Origin: Burkholderiaceae bacterium
GTDB taxonomy: Bacteria; Pseudomonadota; Gammaproteobacteria; Burkholderiales; Burkholderiaceae_E
Direction of reading: 5' to 3'
NCBI GenBank assembly: GCA_019635275.1
Contig: JAHBZV010000009.1
Coordinates: 1-64,000, forward strand
DNA: 64,000 nt
Below the pieces are notes generated by a model. The model worked only from the letters and a program-made list of their open reading frames with translations, searched no databases and was not told the origin of the DNA. The position numbers and the translations under genes were made by a program. This document shows, piece after piece, positions 1 to 10,281 of this stretch. Each line of letters starts with the position of its first letter. Position 1 is the stretch's first letter.

Positions 1-627
1 CGTCTGGCGGCGCTGGCGCGGCAAGTCGAGCCGGCGCGGGTGTCCGAGCACCTGGCCTGGTCGGCGTGGCGCGGCGTCTGGCTGCCCGACCTGCTGCCGG
101 TGCCGCGGACCCGCGCCGCGCTGGCGCGCGTCGCCGCGAACGTCGACCGTGTGCAGGAGCGGTTAGGCCGGCCCATCGCGATCGAGAACCCGTCGCACTA
201 CCTGCGCATCGGCGAGCACGAGATCGACGAGGTCGCGTTCCTCGTCGAACTGTGCCGTCGCAGCGGCTGCCGCCTGCTCGTCGACGTGAACAACGTCTTC
301 GTGAGCGCGAACAACCTGGGTTTCGACGCCGGCGCGTGGCTCGACGCGGTGCCCGGCGCGCTGGTCGAGGAGATCCACCTTGCGGGGCATTCGCGCGATC
401 CGGTGCACGGCGCTGCGCTGCTGGTCGATTCGCACGACGCGCCGGTCGACGACGCGGTCTGGGCGCTGTTCCGGCGCTTCGTGGCGCGCATCGGGCCGCG
501 TCCGACGCTGATCGAGCGCGACGGCAACCTGCCCGCGTTCGCCGAGCTGCTCGACGAGCGGACACGTGCGCAGGCGATCCTCGAAGCGGCGTCGGGATCC
601 GCGATTCCGTTGCCGGAGGCCGCATGA
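1..627 (+). CDS. bufB: DUF692/MNIO-family maturase, BufB-like, 5' end outside the window
   Basis: This is the C-terminal part of a DUF692 (UPF0276) protein, a family of multinuclear non-heme iron oxidases (MNIO) that modify cysteines in ribosomally made peptides. The frame is open from base 1, so the start lies upstream. Visible family signatures are VSEHLAW near the left edge, IENPSHYL, VDVNNVFVSANNLGF and EIHLAGHS, which carry the Asn, Asp and His residues expected to bind iron. The stop overlaps the next start as ATGA, so it is translationally coupled to the DUF2063 gene, and a DoxX gene follows. That order (bufB-bufC-doxX) is the known arrangement of bufferin copper-stress operons; the precursor bufA should lie just upstream, outside the window. 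The family call is firm; the copper role is inferred from context. Confidence 0.9.
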   Translation, partial: RLAALARQVEPARVSEHLAWSAWRGVWLPDLLPVPRTRAALARVAANVDRVQERLGRPIAIENPSHYLRIGEHEIDEVAFLVELCRRSGCRLLVDVNNVFVSANNLGFDAGAWLDAVPGALVEEIHLAGHSRDPVHGAALLVDSHDAPVDDAVWALFRRFVARIGPRPTLIERDGNLPAFAELLDERTRAQAILEAASGSAIPLPEAA

Positions 628-1520
628 GCGCGTGCACCCCGCCGGCCGCGCGCGGCGGTCTCGCCCGATTCCAGGATGCGTTCATCCACGCGCTGCTGGA
701 AGGCGAGGAGACGATCTGGGCCGGCCCGACGGCGATCGCCGACGGCGCCACGGCGACCCTCGACGGCGCGACGAGCCCGCCCCGGCTTCGCGCCGCGCGT
801 GATCCGCTGCATGCGCAGCCCGGCTTCGCGGTCTACCGCAACACGGTCGTGACCGGCTGCATCGACGCGCTCGCGGCCAACTACCCGGCGGTCGTCCGCC
901 TGGTCGGCGACGAGTGGTTTCGCGCGGCCGCAGCCGTCCACGTGCGCCGGGCCCCGCCGTCGCACCCCTGCCTGTCCGACTACGGGGACGGATTCACCGG
1001 GTTCCTCGCCGCGTTCGCGCCGGCCGCCGGCCTGCCGTACCTCCCGGACATCGCTCGGCTCGATCGCCTCTGGACCGAGGCGCACCTCGCCGCCGACGAA
1101 CCGCCGCTCGACGCGTCGCGGGTGGCGGCGCTGGCGCCCGCCGAGCTCGGCCGCACCGTGCTCGCGCCGCACGCGTCGGCGCGCTGGGCGTGGTTCGACC
1201 GGAATCCCGCCTGGAGCATCTGGCGGCACGCCCGCGCCGGCACGCCCCCCGACGAGGGCGCGGTCTTCGAGCCTGCGTGGCAAGCCGAAGGCGCGCTGCT
1301 GGTGCGCGCGCGCGATGCGGTCGAGGCCGTCGAGGCGAGGCGCGGCGACTGCGTGTTCCTCGACGCCTGCGCGGCCGGGCAGACGCTGGCCGAGTGCGCC
1401 GCGGCCGCGCTCGCCGCCGACCCGGACGTCGATCTCGAGGCCACGATGGCCCGCCTGATGCGCGCCGGCGCGTTCGCGCGCCTGCGCACGAATTCCCCCG
1501 ATGAGGAGTGCAGGTCATGA
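624..1520 (+). CDS. bufC: DUF2063-family partner protein, BufC-like
   Basis: A 298-residue protein starting at ATG 624, which overlaps the stop of the DUF692 gene by four bases. The N-terminal half has the DUF2063 pattern: [16 protein letters not shown], then a YRNTV segment, and [23 protein letters not shown] before FLAAF. DUF2063 proteins act with DUF692 enzymes, probably delivering the precursor peptide to the maturase. The C-terminal half is Ala-rich and poorly conserved, as usual in this family. The reading frame on the same strand stays open well upstream of 624, but the overlap with the maturase and the similarity both favour this start. Downstream, its own stop overlaps the DoxX start. 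Confidence 0.88.
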   Translation: MSACTPPAARGGLARFQDAFIHALLEGEETIWAGPTAIADGATATLDGATSPPRLRAARDPLHAQPGFAVYRNTVVTGCIDALAANYPAVVRLVGDEWFRAAAAVHVRRAPPSHPCLSDYGDGFTGFLAAFAPAAGLPYLPDIARLDRLWTEAHLAADEPPLDASRVAALAPAELGRTVLAPHASARWAWFDRNPAWSIWRHARAGTPPDEGAVFEPAWQAEGALLVRARDAVEAVEARRGDCVFLDACAAGQTLAECAAAALAADPDVDLEATMARLMRAGAFARLRTNSPDEECRS

Positions 1521-1993
1521 TCGATACCATCGCCGCCGAGCGGCGCAGCCCGCCCGCGACGCGCAACGGCGCGTGGTCGCGCGCCTGCGACCGGATGGCC
1601 AGGCTGCTGAACGACGACGTGCTCGCACTGATTGCGCGGGTCGCGATCGCCGCCATCTTCTGGATGTCGGGCCGCACGAAGGTCGACGGGTGGCTCGGCG
1701 TGTCGGCCGGCACCTACCAGCTGTTCGCCGACGAGTACCGGGTGCCGCGGCTGCCGCCGGAGCTCGCGGCCCACCTGGCCACCTACGCCGAGCACCTGTT
1801 CCCGGTCCTGCTGGTGCTCGGCCTGATGACCCGCGTATCGGCGCTGGCGCTGCTCGGCATGACCGCCGTGATCCAGGTCTTCGTCTACCCCGATGCCTGG
1901 CCGACGCACCTGTCGTGGGCCGGCCTGCTGGCGCTGCTGGTGGCACGCGGCGCAGGCTCGGTGTCGCTGGATCGAGGGCTGGGTATCCGCTGA
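1517..1993 (+). CDS. DoxX-family membrane protein
   Basis: A 158-residue integral membrane protein of the DoxX family with about four hydrophobic helices (around [48 protein letters not shown] and [14 protein letters not shown]). I chose ATG 1517, which overlaps the DUF2063 stop as ATGA and has GAGGAG nine bases upstream; an in-frame GTG lies nine bases earlier. DoxX proteins are regular members of bufferin operons, where they may supply a quinone-linked or redox function; the exact role is unknown. It ends six bases before the oppositely oriented EamA gene. Confidence 0.88.
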   Translation: MIDTIAAERRSPPATRNGAWSRACDRMARLLNDDVLALIARVAIAAIFWMSGRTKVDGWLGVSAGTYQLFADEYRVPRLPPELAAHLATYAEHLFPVLLVLGLMTRVSALALLGMTAVIQVFVYPDAWPTHLSWAGLLALLVARGAGSVSLDRGLGIR

Positions 1994-1999
1994 GCGCAC

Positions 2000-2917
2000 T
2001 CAGGCGATCGATCGCTGTCGACCCGCGACGACGATCATCGCCATCCCGACGAGCGCGAGCGCCAGTCCGGGCACGAACAGCATCGACAGGGCTTCGCCCA
2101 GCAGCCACTGCGCGAACAGCGCGGCGAAGATCGGGATGCTCAGCGATATGCAGGCGGTCACCACCGCCGCCAGCCGGCGCGACGCCACGGCGAAGCCGAT
2201 CGTCGGAACGGCCGTGCACAAGACGCCCAGCCCGAGCAGCAGCGCGATCTTCGACTCCCACGGGCCGACGGCGGCCTGCGGCTCCAGCAGCGCCGCGGCC
2301 GATCCTGCCGCGATCACGCCGACCGCCAGCGTCAGCACCGACAGTGCGACCGAATCGGGTGCGCGCCCGCGCTGCGCCAGCGCGTTGAAGTACATCGCGT
2401 AGACCGCGGTCAGCGCCGCCGCGCAGGCCGCGAGACCGTCGCCCGCGAGGCGCGCGGCCGTGGGCGCGGCGCCCGGCGACCAGCCCGGCGCCACGACGAT
2501 CGCGACCCCCGAGAGCGCGAGCACCGCGCCGGCCGCCTGGCGGCGCTGCACCGGCTCGCCGCGGATGCGCCTGAACGACAGCACGAAGACCGGCGACGTG
2601 CTGAGCAGCACCGCCACCTCCGCCACCGGCGCGAGCTGGAACGCCGCGGTCGCCAACAGGTAGTAGCCGACCAGCAGCGATGCGAGGGCGTAGGCGCTGG
2701 CCTGTTTCGCGACGACGCCCAACGCGCGCCGCATCGTCGGCGCAAGGCCGAGCATCGGCAGCAGCACGACGAGCGCGATTGCCAGCCGAAGCGCGGCCAG
2801 CGTGAGCGGCGGCAGCGACGGCAGCAGTCGCACGAACACGCCGGTGAGCCCCCAGAGCAACGCGGTCAGCCCGGCGGTGGCCAGCGCGCCGACGTCGAAG
2901 GGCGCGGTGCGGGTCAT
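2000..2917 (-). CDS. EamA/DMT-family exporter
   Basis: A 305-residue, ten-helix drug/metabolite transporter (EamA repeat twice). The N-terminal helix contains LTALLWGLTGVFVRLLPSLPPLTLAALRLAIA and the two halves are separated by a short loop near SFRRIRGEPVQRRQAAG. The frame stays open to 2980, but ATG 2917 has a good ribosome site (GGGAG) and begins just before the first helix. No substrate can be assigned. Its 3' end nearly touches the DoxX gene, so the two are convergent and functionally unrelated. Confidence 0.87.
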   Translation of the reverse strand: MTRTAPFDVGALATAGLTALLWGLTGVFVRLLPSLPPLTLAALRLAIALVVLLPMLGLAPTMRRALGVVAKQASAYALASLLVGYYLLATAAFQLAPVAEVAVLLSTSPVFVLSFRRIRGEPVQRRQAAGAVLALSGVAIVVAPGWSPGAAPTAARLAGDGLAACAAALTAVYAMYFNALAQRGRAPDSVALSVLTLAVGVIAAGSAAALLEPQAAVGPWESKIALLLGLGVLCTAVPTIGFAVASRRLAAVVTACISLSIPIFAALFAQWLLGEALSMLFVPGLALALVGMAMIVVAGRQRSIA

Positions 2918-3033
2918 GCGAGCTCCCGGGGGCGTCGTGGACGGATGCGGGATTTGAAAGGCCCGGCGACACCCGGTCAAGTCCGGCGGGGCCGAATCCG
3001 GGATCCGACCCGTCCCCGTGAGACGATTGCGCC

Positions 3034-3489
3034 ATGCTGAACACGATCCGTGAGTTCTTCGAGCGCCACATCGCCGCGACGCCGAGCGGCACGCGACAGC
3101 ACACGATCGAGCTGGCCACCGCTGCGCTGCTGGCCGAGGTCGTGCGCATCGACGGCCACAGCGGCGACGCCGAGAGGGCGATCGCGCTGCGCGCGATCGA
3201 CGAGAAGCTCGGCCTGTCGCCCGACGAGGCCGCCACGCTGCTCGACCTCGCGTCGCAGGAGATGCGCCAGGCGACCGACTATTTCCAGTTCACGTCGCTG
3301 ATCAACCGCCACTTCGCGCAGGAGCAGAAGGTGCGCATGATCGAGTTGATGTGGCAGGTCGCCTATGCCGACGGCCGGCTCGACGACCACGAGCTGCACC
3401 TGATCCGCCGGATCGCAGACCTGCTGCACGTCCCTCACGACGACTTCATCGCCACCAAGCTGCGCTCACAACGCGCGGTGCGCGACTGA
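3034..3489 (+). CDS. TerB-family (tellurite resistance TerB-like) protein
   Basis: A 151-residue, all-helical cytoplasmic protein. It shows the TerB pattern: ALLAEVVRIDGHSGDAERAIA in the first half and LMWQVAYADGRLDDHELHLIRRIADLLHV in the second, two helical repeats each with an acidic D-G-x-(L/S)-x-D/E-E motif that may bind metal. TerB domains occur in stress and nucleotide-processing proteins; stand-alone forms like this are common in Betaproteobacteria and have no firm function. It is a single gene between oppositely oriented neighbours. Confidence 0.85.
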   Translation: MLNTIREFFERHIAATPSGTRQHTIELATAALLAEVVRIDGHSGDAERAIALRAIDEKLGLSPDEAATLLDLASQEMRQATDYFQFTSLINRHFAQEQKVRMIELMWQVAYADGRLDDHELHLIRRIADLLHVPHDDFIATKLRSQRAVRD

Positions 3490-3538
3490 CGCCGCAGGTG
3501 CGCCGCGAGCCCGAGCGGTCAGCGTCCGCCGACGCCTT

Positions 3539-4392
3539 TCACGCCTCGCCGCCCAGCAGGGCAGCGTGATGCCGCAGGTGGTCTTCGACGAAAGTCTGCA
3601 CGAACCAGTATCCGTGCCCGTAGCCGTCGCGCAGGTTCAGCCTGATCGGCGTCCCCGAAGCCCTGCACGCCTCGACCAGCCGGTCCGGCAGCAGCTGCAC
3701 GGCCAGGTACTCGTCGGCGGTTCCCTGGTCCACCAGGATCGTCGTGCCGAAACCGCGCCGCGCGGCGAGCTCGGTCGCGTCGTACTGCGCCCACTCGGCG
3801 CGGTCTTCGCCGAGATAGCCGCCGAACGCCTTCTGCCCCCACGGGCACTGCGACGGCGCGGCGATCGGCGCGAATGCCGAGACCGACCGATAGCGCTCCG
3901 GGTTGCGCATCGCGCAGACCAGCGCCCCGTGCCCGCCCATCGAGTGGCCGAAGATGCCCTGCGCGTCCGATGCGGGAAATCGCTGCGCGACCAGCGCCGG
4001 CAGCTCCTGCGTGACCCAGCTGTACAGGTGGTAGTGCTTCGACCACGGCGCGAAGGTGGCGTCGACGTAGAACCCGGCGCCCAGCCCGAAGTCCCAGTGT
4101 GCATCGTCGCCCGGCAGGCGCACCCGCGGACTGGTGTCCGGCGCGACCAGCATCAGCCCCAGCTCGGCGGCCACGCGCTGCGCGCCGGCCTTCATCATGA
4201 AGGTCTCGTCGGTGCAGGTCAGTCCGGCCAGGTAGTACAGCACCGGCACGCGCCCCGTCGACGCCTGCGGAGGCTGGTAGACCGAGAAGCGCATCGGGGC
4301 GCGGCAAACGGTCGAAGCGTGCGAATAGAAGCCCTGCACCCCGCCGAAGCAGGCGTGCTCGGCGATCACGCGGAAGTCGTCGCTGCCCGCCA

Positions 4393-4393
<1 letters not shown>
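3539..4393 (-). CDS. fghA: S-formylglutathione hydrolase
   Basis: A 284-residue esterase-D family enzyme that hydrolyses S-formylglutathione to formate and glutathione, the second step of glutathione-dependent formaldehyde detoxification. The nucleophile elbow GHSMGGHGAL is present, as are the Asp (VDQGTADEYL) and His (GYGHGYWFV) of the triad. Its length matches the family. The start codon overlaps the stop of the upstream dehydrogenase gene by one base, so both are one transcription unit. Confidence 0.95.
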
Positions 4394-5535
<1,142 letters not shown>

Positions 5536-5580
5536 TTATCGGGCATCATGATGCCCCCGATCCAGCCGAGGAATCCCGCC

Positions 5581-6087
5581 ATGCCGATTTCGATGTACGA
5601 CGCCAGCGCTCCGGTCTACACGCAGATGCTGGGGGCGCTCGACAAGGTTCTCGCGAAGGCCGAGGCATATGCGCAGGCACGCAAGATCGACCCGAAGGTG
5701 CTGGGCCAGGCGCGCCTGTTCCCCGACATGTTGCCGCTGGTCTCGCAGGTGCGCATCGCCTGCGATACCGCGAAGCTGGGCCTCGCGCGCATCACGGGCC
5801 TGGAAGCGCCGAAGTACGAGGACAACGAGCAGACGATCGCCGAACTGCGCGAGCGCATCGCGAAGACGCTCGCCTTCATCGCCAGCGTGCCGCGCGAGAA
5901 AGTCGACGGCCAGGAAGACCGTGACGTGATCGTGCCGCTGCGCGATCGGAAGCTCGAGTTCAAGGGACAGGCGTTCCTGCTGCACTGGTCGCTGCCGAAC
6001 TTCTTCTTCCACGTGACCACCGCCTACGACCTGCTGCGGCACAACGGCCTGGAGATCGGCAAGTCGGACTACCTGGGCCGTGCCTGA
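5581..6087 (+). CDS. DUF1993-family protein
   Basis: A 168-residue helical cytoplasmic protein of the DUF1993 family, recognised by MSMYDAS-like start (MPISMYDASAPVYTQMLGAL), KVLGQARLFPDMLPLVSQVRIACDTAK and the C-terminal LLHWSLPNFFFHVTTAYDLLRHNGLEIGK block. The family has a four-helix-bundle (DinB-like) appearance and no established activity. ATG 5581 follows an in-frame upstream ATG pair near 5548; the later one is preferred because family members start with this motif. The 3' end overlaps the convergent rlmJ gene by 19 bases. Confidence 0.85.
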   Translation: MPISMYDASAPVYTQMLGALDKVLAKAEAYAQARKIDPKVLGQARLFPDMLPLVSQVRIACDTAKLGLARITGLEAPKYEDNEQTIAELRERIAKTLAFIASVPREKVDGQEDRDVIVPLRDRKLEFKGQAFLLHWSLPNFFFHVTTAYDLLRHNGLEIGKSDYLGRA

Positions 6088-6992
6088 GGCGGCCGGGCTC
6101 GCGCCGCGCGGGCCGTCGCCGGCGCCCGCGACGACGCGTCGCCCGAGGCGGCGATCGACCAGGACGCGCCCGCGTCCTGCGCCAGCGCACCGGCCAGCCA
6201 CGGCATCGCGACGCGCAACGCGGGCTCGAGCGTCCACGGCGGGTTGACCACGAACACGCCGCTGCCGTGCAGGCCCAGGCCTTCGGGAGAAGGCGCGCGC
6301 ACCGTGAGCGTCGCGTGCACCCAGCGCAGCCCCGGCAGCCGCTCGAGCCTGCGCACCATCTCGGCCGGCTCTCGGCGCTGGACCTGCGGATACCAGACCA
6401 GGTAGCAACCCGTCGCGAAGCGCCCGAGCGCGTCGCGCAACGTCCCCACCACGCGCGAGTAGTCGCGCTTGTCCTCGTACGACGGATCGATCAGCACCAG
6501 CGCCCGGCGCGGCGGCGGCGGCAACAGCGCCTTGAGGCCGTCGAACCCGTCCTCGCGCCGCACGATCGTTCGGCGCGCCACATCGCGTCCTGCCTCGGCG
6601 ACGTTGCCGGCCAGGACGCCGACCTCGTTCGGATGCATCTCGAACAGCCTGAGTCGGTCGTCCGCGCGCAGGTGCGCGAGCGCGATGAACGGCGAACCGG
6701 GATAGTGCCGCAGCATTCCGTCGGGATTCGCCGCACGGACGACGTCGAGGTATTCGGCCACCGTCGCGGGCGCGTCGGTGCGCGACCACACCCGCACGAT
6801 GCCGTCGGCGAACTCGCCACGCTTCGCAGCCCACTCGCCTTCGAGCGAATACAGGCCCGCGCCCGCGTGCGTATCGATCACCCAGAACGGCGTGGCCTTC
6901 GCAGCGAGATGCCGCAGCAGGTGCACCAGCACGACGTGCTTGAGCACGTCGGCGTGGTTGCCCGCGTGGAAGGCGTGGCGATAGCTGAACAT
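6069..6992 (-). CDS. rlmJ: 23S rRNA (adenine(2030)-N6)-methyltransferase RlmJ
   Basis: A 307-residue S-adenosylmethionine methyltransferase that modifies 23S rRNA A2030. The start MFSYRHAFHAGNHADVLKH is the family hallmark and fixes the start at 6992. Other signatures are VIDTHAGAGLY, YPGSP and LIDPSYEDK, a DPSY form of the N6-adenine catalytic DPPY motif. It is about 27 residues longer than the E. coli protein because of an Ala/Arg-rich tail. The gene is monocistronic and converges on DUF1993. Confidence 0.93.
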   Translation of the reverse strand: MFSYRHAFHAGNHADVLKHVVLVHLLRHLAAKATPFWVIDTHAGAGLYSLEGEWAAKRGEFADGIVRVWSRTDAPATVAEYLDVVRAANPDGMLRHYPGSPFIALAHLRADDRLRLFEMHPNEVGVLAGNVAEAGRDVARRTIVRREDGFDGLKALLPPPPRRALVLIDPSYEDKRDYSRVVGTLRDALGRFATGCYLVWYPQVQRREPAEMVRRLERLPGLRWVHATLTVRAPSPEGLGLHGSGVFVVNPPWTLEPALRVAMPWLAGALAQDAGASWSIAASGDASSRAPATARAARARPPQARPR

Positions 6993-7033
6993 GCCCCGGA
7001 TCATGCCCGATCCGGGGACCGGGCGCCCCCGGC

Positions 7034-9043
7034 TCAGTCGAACGACATGCTCAGTTTCGCCCAGACGAAGCGGCCCGGCTCGTTCACGCGCGTGGTCGGT
7101 GCGTCGTAGCCGGCCACCGCGGCCGCCGCCCGGCTGATGTGCTCGGCGTAGGTGCGGTCGAACACGTTGTCGATGCCGGCCGAGAGCAGCGCGCGCTTGC
7201 CGATCCGGTAGCTCGCGTTGAGCGCGAGCGTCGCGAAGCCCGCGCTCGGCCCGATGTCCTGCCCGACGATGCTGCCGTAGTTCACCTGAACGCGGTCCTG
7301 CCGGCGCACGAGCCGCGCCAGCCCGCCGAACGTCCATGCGCCGGTCTCGTAGCTCAGGCCGAGTTTCAGCTCGTCGGGCGGCGTCTGCGCGAGTGGCACG
7401 CCCATCGTGTCGTTGTCTGCGCGAACGTGCGCATAGCTGCCGCGCAGCGTCCACGGACCGGCGATGCGCCACGCAAGGTCGGCCTCGAAGCCGAGGCGTG
7501 TCGCGTCGACGTTGAAGGTCGTGCACTTGGCCGGATTCGAGCCGCACGAGCCCATCGCCGCCGGATTGACGTAGGTGAGCACGTAGTCGTCGACGCGCGA
7601 GTAGAACGCCGACAGCGACCCGGTCAGGTTGCGCTCGGTCCAGACGAGGCCGGCATCGAGCTGCGTGTTCCGCTCCGGATCCAGGCTGCGCGCGGCCGTC
7701 AGCCCGTTGTAGGTCGTCGCCTCCCAGTGGTCCATCGGCCGCTCGCCGCGGCCGATGCCGACGTAGGCGGTGGCCGGCCGCCCCGCGAGATCGTGCTCGT
7801 AGCGCACGAAACCGCTCGAGAGCGTCGCATCGGCGCCGCCCATCGCCGCGCCGCTGGCGGGATTGAAGCGATCGGCCGAGTAGCGGTCGATCCGCAGGCC
7901 GGCGACCAGGCGGTCGGCCTGCGACAGCGTCCATGCCACCTCGCCGAACGCGCCGGTGGTGGTCGACTCGAAGTCCTTGTTGCGCGGCCGCGAATCGACG
8001 CTCACGGGCGCCGGCCCGCTGTACGAGCGCACCGTGTGCGTGTTGTCCTGCTGGTCCACGCCCAGAGTGAGCACCGACGCGTCGGTCACCGCGAGCTCGG
8101 CGATCGCGCGCAGGCCGACCGTCTCGCGGTCCGGGTTGTTCCACGAATACGCGGCCGTCGGCGGCTTGGTGCGCAGCGTGTAGTTGTCCATCACGTGGTC
8201 GATGTAGTTCCAGTTGACCTGCGCCTCGAGCTTGCGAAACAGCGGCGAGACCCGCTTCTTCTGCAGCTTCAGCCCGACGCCGTCGCGGTCGAACACGCTG
8301 CCGTCCATCATCCGGTCCGCGTAGGCGGCCTGCGCCTCGCTGTGGATCGCCGACAGCTCGACGCGGGTGCCGTCGTCCGGCGTCCAGCCCCCCTGCAGGC
8401 CGAGGCTTCGACGCTCGAAGAACGAGTGGATCGTGCGCCCGTCGCCGTCGCGGTAGTCGTCGGACTCCGAGTGCGTCGCGGTGGCGCGCAGGAATCCGGC
8501 GGGCGTGCCAACGGTCGCATCGGCAACGCCGTCGAGCCGCCCCCAGGAACCCGCCATCAGGCTGCCGTTCGCGCGCACGCCGGGCTTGCCGAAGCGCGGC
8601 GTGTCGCGCTCGAACAGCACGACGCCTGCCAGGTTGCCGTTGCCGTACAGCACGGTCTGCGGTCCCTTGATGACTCGAACGCGGTCGAAGGTCTCCGGGA
8701 ACACGTAGGCGGTCGGCGGGTCCATCCGCATGCCGCAGCCGCCGTGGAACTCGGCGCCGTCGAGCAGCACGTTCAGCCGCGAGCCCGCCAGGCCGCGCAG
8801 CACCGGATCGCCGTCGGTGCCGCCTTTGCGGATCACGCCGAACCCGGGGATGTTCTTCAGGAAGCTCGCGCCGTCGCTGGCGGGAACCGGCTGCTGGGGC
8901 GCTTTCGGATCGGTGTCGATGACCAGGGGCGCGCGCATCTGCGGCGCGGTGACGACGACTTCGTCGAGGGTCGGATCGGCAGCGTGGGCCGCGAGCGGAA
9001 GCGCGGCGAGGGCTGCGGCCACCGCGGTACGAGTGAAGGGCAT
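7034..9043 (-). CDS. TonB-dependent copper receptor (OprC/NosA type)
   Basis: A 669-residue outer-membrane receptor with a signal peptide ending near AHAADPTLDEVVV. The plug domain contains SDGASFLKNIPGFGVIRKGG, DGAEFHGGCGMRMDPPTAY and VIKGPQTVLYGNGNLAG, a combination (including the GGCGMRMDPP Cys/Met stretch) typical of copper receptors related to OprC and NosA. The barrel ends in a C-terminal aromatic/hydrophobic strand with LSMSFD. ATG 9043 has GGAGA upstream; an in-frame longer reading lacks a signal peptide. It lies downstream of a DUF2946 gene, a common companion, and of a SCO gene and an oxidase operon, which supports copper supply to respiratory enzymes. Confidence 0.93.
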   Translation of the reverse strand: MPFTRTAVAAALAALPLAAHAADPTLDEVVVTAPQMRAPLVIDTDPKAPQQPVPASDGASFLKNIPGFGVIRKGGTDGDPVLRGLAGSRLNVLLDGAEFHGGCGMRMDPPTAYVFPETFDRVRVIKGPQTVLYGNGNLAGVVLFERDTPRFGKPGVRANGSLMAGSWGRLDGVADATVGTPAGFLRATATHSESDDYRDGDGRTIHSFFERRSLGLQGGWTPDDGTRVELSAIHSEAQAAYADRMMDGSVFDRDGVGLKLQKKRVSPLFRKLEAQVNWNYIDHVMDNYTLRTKPPTAAYSWNNPDRETVGLRAIAELAVTDASVLTLGVDQQDNTHTVRSYSGPAPVSVDSRPRNKDFESTTTGAFGEVAWTLSQADRLVAGLRIDRYSADRFNPASGAAMGGADATLSSGFVRYEHDLAGRPATAYVGIGRGERPMDHWEATTYNGLTAARSLDPERNTQLDAGLVWTERNLTGSLSAFYSRVDDYVLTYVNPAAMGSCGSNPAKCTTFNVDATRLGFEADLAWRIAGPWTLRGSYAHVRADNDTMGVPLAQTPPDELKLGLSYETGAWTFGGLARLVRRQDRVQVNYGSIVGQDIGPSAGFATLALNASYRIGKRALLSAGIDNVFDRTYAEHISRAAAAVAGYDAPTTRVNEPGRFVWAKLSMSFD

Positions 9044-9166
9044 GTTCTCTCCGGGACTGGAAGCGGCGCACGCGCGCGATGCCGCGCCGGCGTGCTGGCC
9101 GGGTCTGCAGGGGATGGCGGCGCGCACGCCGGATGCGTGGCGCGGCCGGGATTCTTCAGGGAGGGG

Positions 9167-9577
9167 TCAGGCGCGCGATGGTGGGGCGCGCGGCTGGGCC
9201 GCGAACCGTGCGAGGCGAGGCGCAAGGACCCGGAGGAACGCCGGCGGCGCCGGCTCGGCGCCGTCGATGGGTCGAACGACCGCTGCGATCGCCGTCGGCA
9301 ACGCAACCGCGCCTGCGTGCGACAGGCAGTAGGGGCAGTGCTCGAAGCGCAGCGCCCGGTGACCCGCGGGGACGGGGCGCGGATCGGCCCGACCGGTCGC
9401 GTCGGGAACCACCGCGACGCCGTCGGCGGTGCAGACCTCGGCGAGCGCCCCGCCCCACGACGCGCCGGCGGCGGACGCCATCGTCGCGTGCGAGAGGCTC
9501 GGCGCGAGCGCCGACATCAGCATCGCGACCAGCGCGAGCCAGGCGATGCGCGTGCGTTGGCGAACAGCGAACGTCAT
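9167..9577 (-). CDS. DUF2946-family protein with an HCPYC motif
   Basis: A 136-residue exported or membrane-anchored protein: a hydrophobic N-terminal segment (IAWLALVAMLMSALAPSLSHA) then a periplasmic region with the motif EHCPYCLSHAG, the DUF2946 hallmark, which could bind copper. DUF2946 genes are repeatedly found beside copper TonB receptors, as here, 123 bases upstream of one. Function beyond copper association is inference. Confidence 0.82.
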   Translation of the reverse strand: MTFAVRQRTRIAWLALVAMLMSALAPSLSHATMASAAGASWGGALAEVCTADGVAVVPDATGRADPRPVPAGHRALRFEHCPYCLSHAGAVALPTAIAAVVRPIDGAEPAPPAFLRVLAPRLARFAAQPRAPPSRA

Positions 9578-9651
9578 GCGGCGAGTCTAGCCGGCGGCCC
9601 GCCCGCGAAGACGCACCCGTCGTGCGCGGGGATCGATCCGCCTGACTTCGA

Positions 9652-10281
9652 TCAAGCGCCCGCGCGGCCGCGCAGGCCGTCGCGCTCGGCGCGAATCGAT
9701 CGCGCCGCGGCCTGCACCAGCCAGGCCGCGGCCGCCGCGACAGCGATCCAGACGAGCGCCCGGCCGACGAACGCCTGCTCGTCCAGCCGATAGCTGTTGC
9801 ACAGCCGGGCAGTGGCGTCCTGGTAGAGGACGCCGGCGACGCCGGTCATCGGCATCACGTTGCCGAGGAAGAAGCCCTGGACCACGACCCCGGCGGGACG
9901 CCACGACAGGCGCAGCGCGGCCCCACAGGCCAGCAGCGCCGTCCACTTCGCGGCTTCGACGCGGGCGTCGACGAGCGCCAGGTCGAGCAGGCGCGGGATC
10001 ATCGCGAGCGCGAGCACGCTCGCGCTCGCGCTCAATCCGGCAATGCCCAGCACGTTCCAGCGCGCGACCCTTCGACGCAGCGACACGGGACACGCCGACG
10101 CGAGCACGGCGCCCGCCGCGATCAGCGCGGGGAACTGCAGCAGCATGTGCGTGGCCATGCCGGCCTCCATGGCTCGCCGTACCGGCGGCAGCGCGAGCAA
10201 CGCGATCGCTGCCGCGCCGGCCAGCGCCTGGCGCCGCGCGTGCCGAGCCGCCAGCGGCTGCGCGCGACCGCGCTCAGCCAT
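9652..10281 (-). CDS. Conserved membrane protein of the oxidase/SCO cluster, function unknown
   Basis: A 209-residue protein with about five hydrophobic helices and two likely functional spots: MEAGMATHMLLQFPALI near the N-terminus and YQDATARLCNSYRLDEQAFVGR near the C-terminus. I do not recognise a named family. ATG 10281 overlaps the 3' end of the SCO gene by eight bases; an alternative ATG 18 bases earlier would give 215 residues. Its place directly after a SCO copper chaperone in an oxidase operon suggests a role in oxidase assembly or heme/copper handling; His/Met-containing helices fit that, but this is inference. Confidence 0.7.
   Translation of the reverse strand: MAERGRAQPLAARHARRQALAGAAAIALLALPPVRRAMEAGMATHMLLQFPALIAAGAVLASACPVSLRRRVARWNVLGIAGLSASASVLALAMIPRLLDLALVDARVEAAKWTALLACGAALRLSWRPAGVVVQGFFLGNVMPMTGVAGVLYQDATARLCNSYRLDEQAFVGRALVWIAVAAAAAWLVQAAARSIRAERDGLRGRAGA

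Noticed and set aside
66..1520. Long plus-strand reading frame starting at 66
   Set aside because: The part before 624 is a shadow of the DUF692 gene in another frame; only 624-1520 is coding.
6069..9071. 1000-codon minus-strand open frame
   Set aside because: Only 6069-6992 (rlmJ) is real; the rest is an antisense-free shadow frame of the copper receptor gene on the same strand, with Arg-rich nonsense composition.
9643..9656. FNR-like box CTGAC-TTCG-ATCAA upstream of the DUF2946/copper receptor genes
   Set aside because: Only 8 of 10 consensus positions match. About 26 such matches are expected by chance in 64 kb (436 of 4^10 sequences), so this is not reported as a site.
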